A stretch of 64,000 bases of DNA, from assembly GCF_000165835.1 (NCBI RefSeq), contig NC_014640.1, positions 5,890,001 to 5,954,000 on the forward strand, read 5' to 3'. Source of the stretch: Achromobacter xylosoxidans A8 (GTDB lineage Bacteria > Pseudomonadota > Gammaproteobacteria > Burkholderiales > Burkholderiaceae_B). Made by a program: the position numbers and the translations under genes. Under the pieces are notes generated by a model. It had not been told where the DNA came from, searched no databases, and saw only the letters and a program-made list of their open reading frames with translations. This document shows positions 15,835 through 24,923 of the stretch, piece by piece (position 1 is the stretch's first letter; every line of letters starts with the position of its first letter).

Positions 15835-17118
15835 ATGACGACGCCTTATTCCCCCCCGTCCCCGCGAATCGAATTTCCAGCCACCGGCACGCCCTGGCCA
15901 ACGCTGGAGAAGCGCTTGGACGACGCCAAGAATGGGGACTACCGCTGGGACGAAGGCAGGATGGCGCTCTATGTCTACTGGCTGGATGACGCGCTCGGAG
16001 CCGTATCGAAGAACGCCTCGGCAAAGTACTTCATGGAGAATGGCCTGGGCCGCAAGGCGTTCCCCAGTGTCCAGCGCCTGGAATCGGAAGTCGTCGACAT
16101 GGCGCTGTCCCTGTTCAATGCTCCGGCTAGCGCCGCAGGCAGCTTCACTTCGGGTGGGACCGAGAGCATTTTCCAGGCGGTGAAATCGGCGCGTAGCCTG
16201 AAAAGAGCGACTGGGGTTGTAGCCGGCCACGAACGGCTCAAGATCGTGGTTCCGCGCTCAGCACACCCGGCCTTTAACAAGGCGGCGTATTACCTGGACA
16301 TGGACGTGCAGCGTATTGCCATCCGCGACGATTTCCGGGTCGACGTCCAGGCGTTGAATGCCGCTGTTGACGAGCGCACGGCATTGATCGTGGGTTCCGC
16401 TCCGGCATATCCGCATGGAGTCTACGATTCGATCGCCGCACTTTCGGAGGTCGCGCTGAAGCACCACGTTCCGCTGCATGTGGACGCGTGCGTGGGCGGC
16501 TTTCTCGGCCCGTTCATGAAGCTCAATGGCGAACCCATTCCTGACTTTGATTTCTCGCTGCCTGGCGTCACAAGCATCTCGGCCGACATCCACAAGTACG
16601 GATTCGCCGCGAAAGGCGCCTCACTGATTCTTTATCGCAACGAAACCTTCAAACAACACCAACGCTTCGAATTCGACGATTGGCCCCGTGGCCACTACGA
16701 GACGGACACGTTTCTCGGCACACGCCCCGCCAGCCCCGTCGCCTCGGCGTGGGCGGTCTTGAATTACCTGGGCACCGAGGGATATCGGGGTATCGCCAAG
16801 ATCGTGGCCGATACGCGCAATCGCATGATTCGAGGGATCGAAGACATCGAGGGTTTGGAGGTACTCCGTCCTCATAGCGAGCTTTCTTTCGTGCTTTATC
16901 GATCGCGAGATTCGTCGGTCGACATCAACGCTGTCGCTCAAGAGCTGGACAAAAAGGGATGGTTCGTCGGCGTCGGCGTGGATCCCGTGGCAATCCACTT
17001 CATGGTGAATCCGGTGCACCAATCGATCATGGACAGCTACCTGGACGACCTGCGCGCAGCCGTCAAAAACGTTCGCGATAACAAGCTGACGGCGCAAACC
17101 AACGCCCATACCTACTGA
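15835..17118 (+). CDS. PLP-dependent group II decarboxylase / sphingosine-1-phosphate-lyase-like enzyme
   Basis: 427 residues of the fold-type I group II family. TSGGTES (105-111) binds the PLP phosphate, HVDACVGGF (215-223) carries the ring-stacking and aspartate residues, and SADIHKYGFAAKG (249-261) contains the PLP lysine at 254. The ADxHKYG-xx-KG block resembles sphingosine-1-phosphate lyases more than amino-acid decarboxylases, so either decarboxylation or retro-aldol C-C cleavage is possible. The ATG at 15835 is used because longer versions run through the operator. It leads a run with the ABC transporter genes, 43 bases apart. No membrane anchor, unlike eukaryotic S1P lyase. Confidence 0.8.
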   Translation: MTTPYSPPSPRIEFPATGTPWPTLEKRLDDAKNGDYRWDEGRMALYVYWLDDALGAVSKNASAKYFMENGLGRKAFPSVQRLESEVVDMALSLFNAPASAAGSFTSGGTESIFQAVKSARSLKRATGVVAGHERLKIVVPRSAHPAFNKAAYYLDMDVQRIAIRDDFRVDVQALNAAVDERTALIVGSAPAYPHGVYDSIAALSEVALKHHVPLHVDACVGGFLGPFMKLNGEPIPDFDFSLPGVTSISADIHKYGFAAKGASLILYRNETFKQHQRFEFDDWPRGHYETDTFLGTRPASPVASAWAVLNYLGTEGYRGIAKIVADTRNRMIRGIEDIEGLEVLRPHSELSFVLYRSRDSSVDINAVAQELDKKGWFVGVGVDPVAIHFMVNPVHQSIMDSYLDDLRAAVKNVRDNKLTAQTNAHTY

Positions 17119-17161
17119 GCACCCAAGCACTGTAGCGCCAACAAGAATAGGGGGAGTCGAT

Positions 17162-18283
17162 ATGACAGCAATCACCATTGCGAAACTGTCCAAGCATTAC
17201 GATGGCACGACCGCCTTGCGAGATTTGAATTTGCACGTGGAACAGGGGGAGTTCCTGACCATCCTCGGCCCAAGCGGCTCCGGCAAGAGCACTACGCTGG
17301 CCTTGATAGCCGGGCTTACGCTGCCCAGCGAAGGAGCAATTTTCCTCGGCCCGCGCGACGTCACCCGACTCCCCCCTGCACAGCGCAACATCGGTCTCGT
17401 CTTCCAAAGCTATGCACTCTTTCCCCATTTGTCGGTGCGCGAGAACATCGCGTTTCCTTTGCGAATCCGGCACAACGATGCCGCCGCAATAGACAAGAAG
17501 GTGAAGGAAGTGCTCGCGTTGCTGCGCCTGGACGGTCTGCAGAGCCGTCGGCCCGCGCAGTTGTCCGGCGGGCAACAACAGCGTGTAGCGCTCGCTCGAG
17601 CCTTGGTCTTCCAGCCCGACATCCTGCTGCTGGACGAACCCATGGGAGCGTTGGATAAACAACTGCGCGAAGAGGTGCAGGTGGAATTGCGGCGGCTGCA
17701 GCGTTCTCTGGGTACGACGACCATCCTTGTTACCCACGACCAGGAAGAGGCATTGTCCATGTCCGACCGGGTGATGCTCCTGGCGGATGGCATGATGCAG
17801 CAGGTCGGGTCGCCGCAGGAAATCTACTCGCGGCCAAGCAATTCGTTTGTGGCCGGTTTTCTGGGTACCGCCAATTTCCTGCGCGGCCGTCTTGCGACGG
17901 CAGACTCCAAGCTCATTCTTGACCTTGGAGAAGGCGAGAGGCTGGTAGTCCATCCCTCGGGCCTATCACAGCCACCAACGGACGGCGATCTCGTGCAGGC
18001 GATCGTCCGGCCCGAACGGGCCACACTATCCGCCCCATCTGCCGGGCACGCGGGCCTCAGAGGGCGCGTCCTGGACATTGTCTATCTGGGGCAGTCCATA
18101 CGCTATCACGTCCAAACCAGCCAGGCGCGTCCGTTCATAGTCGCCGCCAGCGACGAAAAAGTCCGGTTCGCTATTGGAGACCATGTGGTTCTCTCATGGC
18201 CTGAAGACGCCGTCTGGCTGCTTCCGGAGAAACACCCTGCCGAATTGGCGCATCCCCCCGCCACTGTCACCCACCTGCACTAA
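17162..18283 (+). CDS. ABC transporter ATP-binding protein, PotA-like
   Basis: 373 residues with Walker A GPSGSGKST (about 36-44), signature LSGGQQQR (134-141), Walker B ILLLDEP (154-160) and a C-terminal TOBE domain (about 280-355), the architecture of spermidine/putrescine/2-aminoethylphosphonate-type importers. A GGGGGAG ribosome site precedes the ATG. The gene order ATPase, binding protein, permease, permease is that of a complete type I importer. The substrate is probably a polyamine or other small cationic or amine compound, by family resemblance. Confidence 0.92.
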   Translation: MTAITIAKLSKHYDGTTALRDLNLHVEQGEFLTILGPSGSGKSTTLALIAGLTLPSEGAIFLGPRDVTRLPPAQRNIGLVFQSYALFPHLSVRENIAFPLRIRHNDAAAIDKKVKEVLALLRLDGLQSRRPAQLSGGQQQRVALARALVFQPDILLLDEPMGALDKQLREEVQVELRRLQRSLGTTTILVTHDQEEALSMSDRVMLLADGMMQQVGSPQEIYSRPSNSFVAGFLGTANFLRGRLATADSKLILDLGEGERLVVHPSGLSQPPTDGDLVQAIVRPERATLSAPSAGHAGLRGRVLDIVYLGQSIRYHVQTSQARPFIVAASDEKVRFAIGDHVVLSWPEDAVWLLPEKHPAELAHPPATVTHLH

Positions 18284-18294
18284 CGGAGTCCTTC

Positions 18295-19341
18295 ATGGAA
18301 CGTCGTACTTTCATCAAGTCGTCGCTGGCTACCATGGGCGCATGCGCCACCCCCACCCTGGTGCGTGCCGCAGCACCAGCGTCGGCAACGGTCAAGTCCA
18401 TACGCATCATCGCGGCCGGGGGCCAGTCCGGCGAGGCTCTCCAAAAAGGTTACATCGATCCCTACACCGCGCGCACCGGCATCACGGTGCAACGGGAAGA
18501 CACTACCGGAACGCCCCTGGGAAAACTGCGGGCGATGGTCGAATCCGGGCGCATCGACGCCGTGCTGCACGAAATCGGCGGCCCCGCCTTGGCCCAAGCC
18601 ATGGCGCTTGACCTGCTGGCGCCTTTGGACTGGGCACGGATCGATCCCGATGCGATGTTCCCCGAGGCGCGGCACACACATGGGATGGGGTATCAGTATT
18701 TCTCGGTCGCGCTATCCGGACGGGCCGATGCCACTCCCTTGTCCAACTGGAAGGATTTCTGGGATACCACGAAGTTTCCGGGCTGGCGTTCACTGCCCGA
18801 TATCCCGTACTACTCCCTACCCATCGCGTTGCTTGCCGATGGCGTGGCGCCCGAGAACCTCTACCCAATCGACTTCGATCGAGCCTTCGCCAGCCTGGAG
18901 CGGATCAAATCGCACGTACCGGTATGGTGGTCCAGCGGCGCCCAGCCCGCGCAACTGCTATTGGATAACGAAGTCCGCTACGCCGCCTCCTATTCGGGCC
19001 GCGTTGCGGGGAACCCAAAGCTGCGCCTGGAATTCAATCAGGGGCTGCTGAATATTGGTTACTTCGTCATGCCGCGAGGCGCCGCGCCGGCCCAAGCCAG
19101 CGCCGCCTTTGGTCTGCTCCATCAGATGACGCTGCCCGCTTCCCAGGCAGAGGCGGCGAAGATCATCCCCTATACCGGCAATAGTCCCTACCTGGACAAG
19201 CTGCTCCCGCAGGACAAGCTGGCGCAGTTCCCGACGAGCCGGGCCAATCGGGAAGTACAAATCCTCCCCAATGAAGCATTCTGGGCCGCCCATGCCTCCG
19301 TGGTCGAAAAGCGGTGGCAACTCTTCAAGCTAGGGCTTTGA
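18295..19341 (+). CDS. ABC transporter extracellular binding protein, PotD/spermidine-putrescine type
   Basis: 348 residues. The N-terminus MERRTFIKSS with a hydrophobic stretch to about residue 31 looks like a Tat-type signal (twin arginine followed by T-F-I-K). The mature part fits a class D solute-binding protein of the PotD/PotF and Fe(III)-binding group, for example the 'GTPLGKLRAMVESG' segment near residue 67. It lies 11 bases after the ATPase and 2 bases before the first permease. The ligand is not readable from sequence. Confidence 0.88.
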   Translation: MERRTFIKSSLATMGACATPTLVRAAAPASATVKSIRIIAAGGQSGEALQKGYIDPYTARTGITVQREDTTGTPLGKLRAMVESGRIDAVLHEIGGPALAQAMALDLLAPLDWARIDPDAMFPEARHTHGMGYQYFSVALSGRADATPLSNWKDFWDTTKFPGWRSLPDIPYYSLPIALLADGVAPENLYPIDFDRAFASLERIKSHVPVWWSSGAQPAQLLLDNEVRYAASYSGRVAGNPKLRLEFNQGLLNIGYFVMPRGAAPAQASAAFGLLHQMTLPASQAEAAKIIPYTGNSPYLDKLLPQDKLAQFPTSRANREVQILPNEAFWAAHASVVEKRWQLFKLGL

Positions 19342-19343
19342 AA

Positions 19344-20198
19344 ATGCACCCGACGAAAAAAAGCGCTACGCTGCCGCGCAGCAGCCGGGCGGAGCTGAAG
19401 CTGGTCGCGCCATTGCTCATGCTGATGGTATTGGCTTTCAATCTACCGCTACTCGACACACTGATCCGCAGCTTCGGCTGGCCCCATCCGACGCTGGCGC
19501 ACTATGGCGAGCTACTCGGCTCGCCGCTCTATCTGAAGGTCATCGCCAATACCTTCATCATCTCCGCGCTCGCCACGCTGGCCTGCATGGCGCTAGGCTA
19601 TCCCTTGGCATACTGGATCAACGGTCTGACTCCCAGAGCACAGCTCTTCGCCCTTGCGCTCGTGGTCATCCCATTCTGGGTTAGCGTGCTCATCCGTACC
19701 TATGCCTGGATCATCCTGCTGGGCAACGCCGGCATCGTCAACGGCCTGTTGCAAGCTGGCGGTCTCATCGACGGTCCGATCGCATTCTTGTACAACCGCG
19801 GCGGCGTAACCCTCGGCGTGGTCAATGCCCTGCTGCCCTTTCTGGTACTGCCCCTGTACGCGGCAATGCGCAAAGTCGATCCAAGACTCCTGCATGCGGC
19901 GCGATCCCTGGGATCGACGGAATGGACGGCATTTTGGCGAATATTCTTGCCGCTGACTCTGCCCGCGCTCGCAGCGGGAGGGCTATTGGTGTTTCTGATG
20001 GCCCTCGGCTTCTACGTCACACCCATGATTCTGGGTGGCGGACGCGTACCAATGCTGGTCAACATGCTGGATTTGCTGATCAACCGCATGCCCGACTGGA
20101 ACCTGGCATCCGCCATTTCCATCGCTCTGCTGCTTGCCTGCCTGGCGCTGTACGCCACAAGCAGAAGACTTGGGCGACTCAATCTACGTTCGTCATGA
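19344..20198 (+). CDS. ABC transporter permease, PotB-like
   Basis: 284 residues with six predicted membrane segments and the EAA-type coupling loop near residues 180-195 (AARSLGSTEWTAFWRIFLP), which contacts the ATPase. The ATG at 19344 begins two bases after the stop of the binding-protein gene. PotB- and PotC-type permeases form the heterodimeric channel of polyamine importers. Together with the next gene it completes the ABC system. Confidence 0.92.
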   Translation: MHPTKKSATLPRSSRAELKLVAPLLMLMVLAFNLPLLDTLIRSFGWPHPTLAHYGELLGSPLYLKVIANTFIISALATLACMALGYPLAYWINGLTPRAQLFALALVVIPFWVSVLIRTYAWIILLGNAGIVNGLLQAGGLIDGPIAFLYNRGGVTLGVVNALLPFLVLPLYAAMRKVDPRLLHAARSLGSTEWTAFWRIFLPLTLPALAAGGLLVFLMALGFYVTPMILGGGRVPMLVNMLDLLINRMPDWNLASAISIALLLACLALYATSRRLGRLNLRSS

Positions 20199-20206
20199 GG
20201 TCTCCC

Positions 20207-21058
20207 ATGTCGTCAAGGCTTCTAATGGAAGAATCCAAGGCTATGCAGGACAGCAAGAGAATCCGCAAACCAGGCCCCGCCATACTGGCCGTCTACGCAT
20301 CTCTTGTCCTGTTCTTCATTTGCATTCCCGTCGCCATCGTGGTGCCGATGTCCTTCTCGAGTTCCAGTACCCTGGAGTTCCCCCCGCCTGGCTACTCGTT
20401 GCGATGGTACGAAGCATTCTTCGGCGACCCGCGATGGATCGAAGCACTCCAGAACTCCGTATTCATTGCACTGATTTCGAGCCTTATCGCTCTTTGCCTC
20501 GGCAGCGTCGCCGCATACGGACTGGTTCGCGGCAGGTTCCGTGGCCGGTCTCTACTCGAGTTGAATTTCGCGGCGCCCATGGTGGTACCGCACGTCATTA
20601 CAGGCGTCGCACTCTATATCTTCTTTGCCAACATTGGCCTGCTCGGAACCATGGGCGGACTTGTTCTGGCGCACGCGGTCCTGGCCGCGCCCTATGTCGT
20701 ACTGGTGGTGTCCACCGGTCTGGCCGCGCTCGATGTCCGCGTCGAGCAGGTCGCCTGCACACTTGGCGCATCGCGCGCAATTGTGCTTTGGCGGGTGGTC
20801 GCGCCCAACATGGCTCCCAATCTATTCGCTGCCTGGCTATTCGCTTTCATGATCAGCTTTGACGAAATCACTGTCACGATTTTTCTGGCTGGGACGCACG
20901 ACACGATACCCAAGCGCATGTTCACTCAGCTTCTCGAACGCATCGATCCCACCATTACCGCGGTCGCGACGATGCTGGTCGCGGTTTCCATCCTGATGGT
21001 GGCAGCAATTGCCGCGCTGATGCGACGCCCGAAATTAGAGCGCAGCAGCACTGGGTAG
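20207..21058 (+). CDS. ABC transporter permease, PotC-like
   Basis: About 283 residues with six predicted membrane segments and the coupling loop ACTLGASRAIVLWRVVAP. Two starts are possible: ATG at 20195, overlapping the stop of the first permease (ATGA), and ATG at 20207, which has GAGGT five bases upstream; I prefer the latter. It is the last gene of the plus-strand run and converges with the arginase-family gene only 23 bases away, with no obvious terminator. Confidence 0.9.
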   Translation: MSSRLLMEESKAMQDSKRIRKPGPAILAVYASLVLFFICIPVAIVVPMSFSSSSTLEFPPPGYSLRWYEAFFGDPRWIEALQNSVFIALISSLIALCLGSVAAYGLVRGRFRGRSLLELNFAAPMVVPHVITGVALYIFFANIGLLGTMGGLVLAHAVLAAPYVVLVVSTGLAALDVRVEQVACTLGASRAIVLWRVVAPNMAPNLFAAWLFAFMISFDEITVTIFLAGTHDTIPKRMFTQLLERIDPTITAVATMLVAVSILMVAAIAALMRRPKLERSSTG

Positions 21059-21081
21059 AGGTTGCGTTGCGGCATCCATGT

Positions 21082-21981
21082 TTACACCGACGACCCTGCC
21101 GTTCCGAGGGCTGCAGCCAGCAAATCGACCAGGCCGCGCCCGGCGCTGCCATCTTCGTCGAGATGCGGATTGTAGATAGTGATCTCAAGGCCGACTGCCT
21201 TGCCGCTCGACAGCGCAATCCGCAGCGCGGCCGTCAGCTCTTCCCACGACAAGCCGCCAGGCACGCGAAAATCGACAGCAGGCATGATGGCGTCGTCAAG
21301 GCAGTCTGCGTCAAGGTGGATAAAGAAGCCGTCAAGCTCTGTTCGCGTCAGGTGATCGACGGCCTGCCGCGCGGCAGCCTCGATGCCCATCGAACGCACT
21401 GCGGGGAGATCAAGCGTCTTGATCGTTTCAGGAAGAGGCTGGCTCCCGTACTCCTTTTGGTCGTCGTGATCGCGATACGCGAACGCAACTACGTCTTCAG
21501 GGCGGACTAGAGGACCGCGCCCTTCGATGTCGGTTAATAGCGGCGGACCGTAGCCGGTGACGAAGGCTAGGTCCATCGAGGCGCCTTCCCCGTTGGGTTC
21601 CGCCTCGGGCTGGAAAAAATCGGCGTTGCCGTCGATGAAGAGCAGACCATAGCGGCCGCGCCTGCGAAACGCGAGCATGGAACCCAGCAAGATTGTGCAA
21701 TCGCCGCCTAGCAGAACCGGAAACTCGCCCGCGTCGAGCACCGCTTCCACCGCGTCGGCGAGCTTGGGCGACCACGCCGCAATGGCTTTGGCGTTCAGGG
21801 TGCCAGTATCAGGATCGGGCGTCGGATCCTTGGGAGGTACAGCCAATCGCCCGCCGTGACGCGCATGGATACGCTCAGCAAGGCCGTGGGCCAGGAGCTG
21901 ATCAGGCAGGCGCTCAACACCGCAGGTCGCCAGCCCTAGCGTGGAAGGGGCTTCGAGGATTGCATAGGAGAGAGTCGGCAT
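21082..21981 (-). CDS. Arginase/agmatinase-family protein with altered metal site
   Basis: 299 residues of the ureohydrolase fold. The C-terminal metal motif HLDADCLDD is intact (222-230), but the first motif, normally GGDHS, reads GGDC (92-95), and the second, normally DAHxD, reads DGNAD (117-121). Two of the usual histidine ligands to the manganese pair are therefore replaced by Cys and Asn. Canonical members hydrolyse arginine, agmatine or other guanidino compounds; this one may use a different metal arrangement or have lost that activity. It converges with the polyamine-type ABC operon, which makes a guanidino or polyamine role attractive but unproven. Confidence 0.75.
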   Translation of the reverse strand: MPTLSYAILEAPSTLGLATCGVERLPDQLLAHGLAERIHARHGGRLAVPPKDPTPDPDTGTLNAKAIAAWSPKLADAVEAVLDAGEFPVLLGGDCTILLGSMLAFRRRGRYGLLFIDGNADFFQPEAEPNGEGASMDLAFVTGYGPPLLTDIEGRGPLVRPEDVVAFAYRDHDDQKEYGSQPLPETIKTLDLPAVRSMGIEAAARQAVDHLTRTELDGFFIHLDADCLDDAIMPAVDFRVPGGLSWEELTAALRIALSSGKAVGLEITIYNPHLDEDGSAGRGLVDLLAAALGTAGSSV

Positions 21982-22129
21982 CAGCGTCTCCGCAGGCGGC
22001 TATTCCGCAGAAAATATGATGTCAGACTACAAATTACGGCGCGAAAGCTCAATCTGGCCCCCTATCTTCCGCTGCCCTGCCGGGACGCGGACGGCTCCCG
22101 ATGCGATTGGGAGGCCTGGAACAGGGCTC

Positions 22130-23311
22130 TCAAGCCTGCGCGTTACGCGGCAGCCAGCGCCAGAACACGCCGGCCGCCACCAGGCCCAGCGTGCCTACGC
22201 CGAACGATGCGCCGCCGAGCGACACCAGGGCGGTCAGCACCGACAGCGCCACGGGCCCGCCGCTCGAGCCGAGGTCGGCCATGAAACGCCAGATGCCGAG
22301 GAACTGCGTGCGCGCGCCCGCTGGGGCGGCGTCGGCGCCCAGTGTCATCACGATGCCCGATCCGATGCCGTTGCCGAAGCCCAGCACCGCCGACGCCAGG
22401 ATGAAGCTCGCCACTCCGTCCGTGAGCGGGATCGCCATCAGGCTCAGTCCCATCAGCAGCGTGCAAGGCAGTGCCACCCACAAGCGGCCGCGCTGGTCCA
22501 TCACCTTGCCCGCGGGATAGAACACCGACATGTCGACTGCGGCGACCAGCCCGTAGATAAGCGAAGTGGTGGCGGCGTCGAGGCCCAGATGGTCTGCCCA
22601 TAGGGGAATCACCACCTGGCGCGACGCGCGCAGCGCGCTGATCAGCATCACGCCCACGCCGAGCGTGGCGTACACGCCGCGATGGTCGCGCGCGACCTCG
22701 CCCATGCGCGCGCGCGGCGCGCCCGCGCCCGCTCCACCCGAGGGCTCGATGTCGGGCGCCTTGATGGCGATGAATCCCGCGCCGAGCATGGCGCAAACGG
22801 CAATCCAATAGGCGCCGTCGAGCCCCAGGAAATGAATCAGCGCCGCGCCCGCGAAGGGGCCGAAGAAGGTGCCGATCCGTGTCGTACCGCCGAGCGTGGA
22901 CAAGGCGCGCGCCCTGTACGTCAGCGGCACGACTTCTATCATGTAGCTCTGGCGCGCCAGCTGAAACACCGACTGCGCGCACCCCTGCATCAGCATGGCC
23001 AGCGCCAGCACCCAGAGATTGGGCACGCCGATCACGAGCAGCAGGCCGACCACGCTCAACACCGCCGCGCCGGCCATGGCGCGCTTCTCGCCGAAGCGAT
23101 GGGTGATCAGCGCGGACGGAATGTTGGAAAGCAACGAGCCGACCCCGATGAGGGCGGCGATCAGGCCGGCGGTCGCCATCGACGCGCCCTGATCGCGCGC
23201 GGTGAGCGCGATCACGGGAAGGATGGCGCCGTTGCTGATGCCATAGAGCAGCGACGGGCCGAACGCCGGCACGGCGATCTGCTTCAGATTGAACGAATCG
23301 GTTTGCGACAT
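22130..23311 (-). CDS. Major facilitator superfamily transporter
   Basis: 393 residues with twelve predicted membrane segments in two halves joined by a charged central loop (about residues 185-205, rich in Gly, Ala and Arg). The Gly-rich second segment and the 'GTTRIGTFFGP' segment of helix 5 recall drug:H+ antiporter-1 families. The ATG at 23311 is preceded by CCTCCCGCC on the coding strand, without a clear ribosome site. It stands alone and its substrate is unknown; efflux is more likely than uptake by resemblance. Confidence 0.82.
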   Translation of the reverse strand: MSQTDSFNLKQIAVPAFGPSLLYGISNGAILPVIALTARDQGASMATAGLIAALIGVGSLLSNIPSALITHRFGEKRAMAGAAVLSVVGLLLVIGVPNLWVLALAMLMQGCAQSVFQLARQSYMIEVVPLTYRARALSTLGGTTRIGTFFGPFAGAALIHFLGLDGAYWIAVCAMLGAGFIAIKAPDIEPSGGAGAGAPRARMGEVARDHRGVYATLGVGVMLISALRASRQVVIPLWADHLGLDAATTSLIYGLVAAVDMSVFYPAGKVMDQRGRLWVALPCTLLMGLSLMAIPLTDGVASFILASAVLGFGNGIGSGIVMTLGADAAPAGARTQFLGIWRFMADLGSSGGPVALSVLTALVSLGGASFGVGTLGLVAAGVFWRWLPRNAQA

Positions 23312-23637
23312 GGCGGGAGGTGAGAGATCGGCCGCCCGCCGCCTTGCCCCAGGGCAAGGGACCGGTCCGGCAGCCATCGGCGCGGAATGCCGAAAGTGTA
23401 GCTGGAGCCCCGCGCGCCCGGCTGTCGGCCAGCTGACAGCCGCCAGGTATCTCCCGGGCTGCTCAGCGTCCGGCGTATACCGGCTTTCGCTTTCCGGCGA
23501 ACGCGGCTGCAACGCTTTGACAATCCTTGACGGTTAAGTCCTGGCGATACATTGCGACACACCGTAATATTTCTCACGCAAATTGTGTCGGCCGAGCATG
23601 CGCTCGACTGGGTACTGTTCCACGTATTCGCCTGTCC
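23312..23637. other. Intergenic region between divergent MFS and diguanylate cyclase genes
   Basis: 326 bases without a credible gene. Translations across it on either strand look like low-complexity shadows. A TTGACA hexamer at 23517-23522 on the plus strand could be a -35 for the cyclase gene, but no good -10 sits at the expected distance. The half near the cyclase gene is more AT-rich. Nothing else is recognisable. Confidence 0.5.
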
Positions 23638-24852
23638 ATGCCCGCAACCCTTCTTGAATGGTCCGTGCCCGCGGCGATCCTGATGTGCGCCATCGGACTC
23701 TGCGCCGCACGCTTCATTGGCTTCAATACGCTCCGGTGGGGCTACGCCCTGGCGTGCCTGGGCGTGGGCTACGCCGTCATGCTGGTGCAGGCCAGCGCAC
23801 TTTCCCCATATAAACAGGTCGTCGAGGATGCTTTCATTCTGGGCGGCGTCATCCTGGCCTGCCGTGCCCTCCAAAGCCGCCGTCGCGGCCGGATTCCCCC
23901 CTACTTCGATGTTGCGGTCCTGCTTGCTTCGACGGCGATGGTAGTCGTCTCGGTAGTGCTGTTTGCCAGCGCAAGACTGGAGACGTTCTTCGTGCAAGCC
24001 TGTTGCGCGCTCGTGACCTGGCGAGCCGCGCTGTCCTTCGCCAGGCAGGCCGCGACTACGTCGGACAGGGTGCTCACCGCCGCATTCCTCTTCATCGCGC
24101 TGGTGTTGACGGGCCAGTGCATCCTGTACCTTGCCGCCCCGATAGCGCCGCTCGCAACGGGCGAATGGAGAACCTCTGTCTGGGGCATCCTGATCCAATA
24201 CACCGGCCTGCTTGGAAGCATAGTCCTGACCTTCGCAGTCTTCATCGCCACGAGCTACGACGCCATAGAGAAATACCGCCGCCATGCCCATACCGACGCC
24301 TTGACGGGCCTGCTGAATCGCCAAGGACTTGATAACCTGCTTGCCTCCGCTTCCGGACGCCTTTTCTCGGATGCGGCGGCGCCGGCCGCGCTGATCATGG
24401 CCGACATCGACAACTTCAAACGCATCAACGATGACTTCGGCCATGCGTTTGGCGACATGGTGCTGGCGCGATTCGGCGCCCTGCTCAGGCCGCAGGCAGC
24501 CCCTCACATCCATGCAGCCCGGCTGGGCGGAGAAGAGTTCCTGCTGCTGCTGCCCGCGGCGAATCTGGAAAGCGCCACCGCGATCGCCGAGGATATCCGT
24601 ACCAGTTTCGTGGCGCAGCGCTGGGCGCCGCAGGTTCCGAATTCGCGGTTCACTGCCAGCATGGGGGTGACCCTCATGCGAGCAGGAGAACCTTTCGCCA
24701 GCGCGTTGAAGCGAGCAGACGACCTGCTCTACGAGGCGAAGCGACGAGGTCGAAATTGCACGGTTGCGGGTGTAGCGCCGGCCGACACCAGGCATGGCCG
24801 CCACGAGCCTGGCGACAACGCAAGCACTCAAGCGTGTTGCGCACAGGTGTGA
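23638..24852 (+). CDS. Membrane-bound GGDEF diguanylate cyclase
   Basis: 404 residues. The N-terminal half has about six membrane segments (residues 10-205) with no recognised sensory domain. The GGDEF domain (about 215-375) has the metal-binding ADIDNFKRIND segment (from 255) and an active GGEEF signature at 297-301. The residues just before the signature (IHAARL) do not provide the RxxD inhibitory site, so feedback by c-di-GMP at that site seems absent. I chose ATG 23638 because the preceding in-frame residues look non-coding. It should make c-di-GMP in response to an unknown membrane signal. Confidence 0.88.
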   Translation: MPATLLEWSVPAAILMCAIGLCAARFIGFNTLRWGYALACLGVGYAVMLVQASALSPYKQVVEDAFILGGVILACRALQSRRRGRIPPYFDVAVLLASTAMVVVSVVLFASARLETFFVQACCALVTWRAALSFARQAATTSDRVLTAAFLFIALVLTGQCILYLAAPIAPLATGEWRTSVWGILIQYTGLLGSIVLTFAVFIATSYDAIEKYRRHAHTDALTGLLNRQGLDNLLASASGRLFSDAAAPAALIMADIDNFKRINDDFGHAFGDMVLARFGALLRPQAAPHIHAARLGGEEFLLLLPAANLESATAIAEDIRTSFVAQRWAPQVPNSRFTASMGVTLMRAGEPFASALKRADDLLYEAKRRGRNCTVAGVAPADTRHGRHEPGDNASTQACCAQV

Positions 24853-24923
24853 TGTCACTGGCTCGGCCCGCGGCGCACGCAGCGATCCCGACAGGGCTCA
24901 TTGCGGCGGGCAGCGCACCGCGC

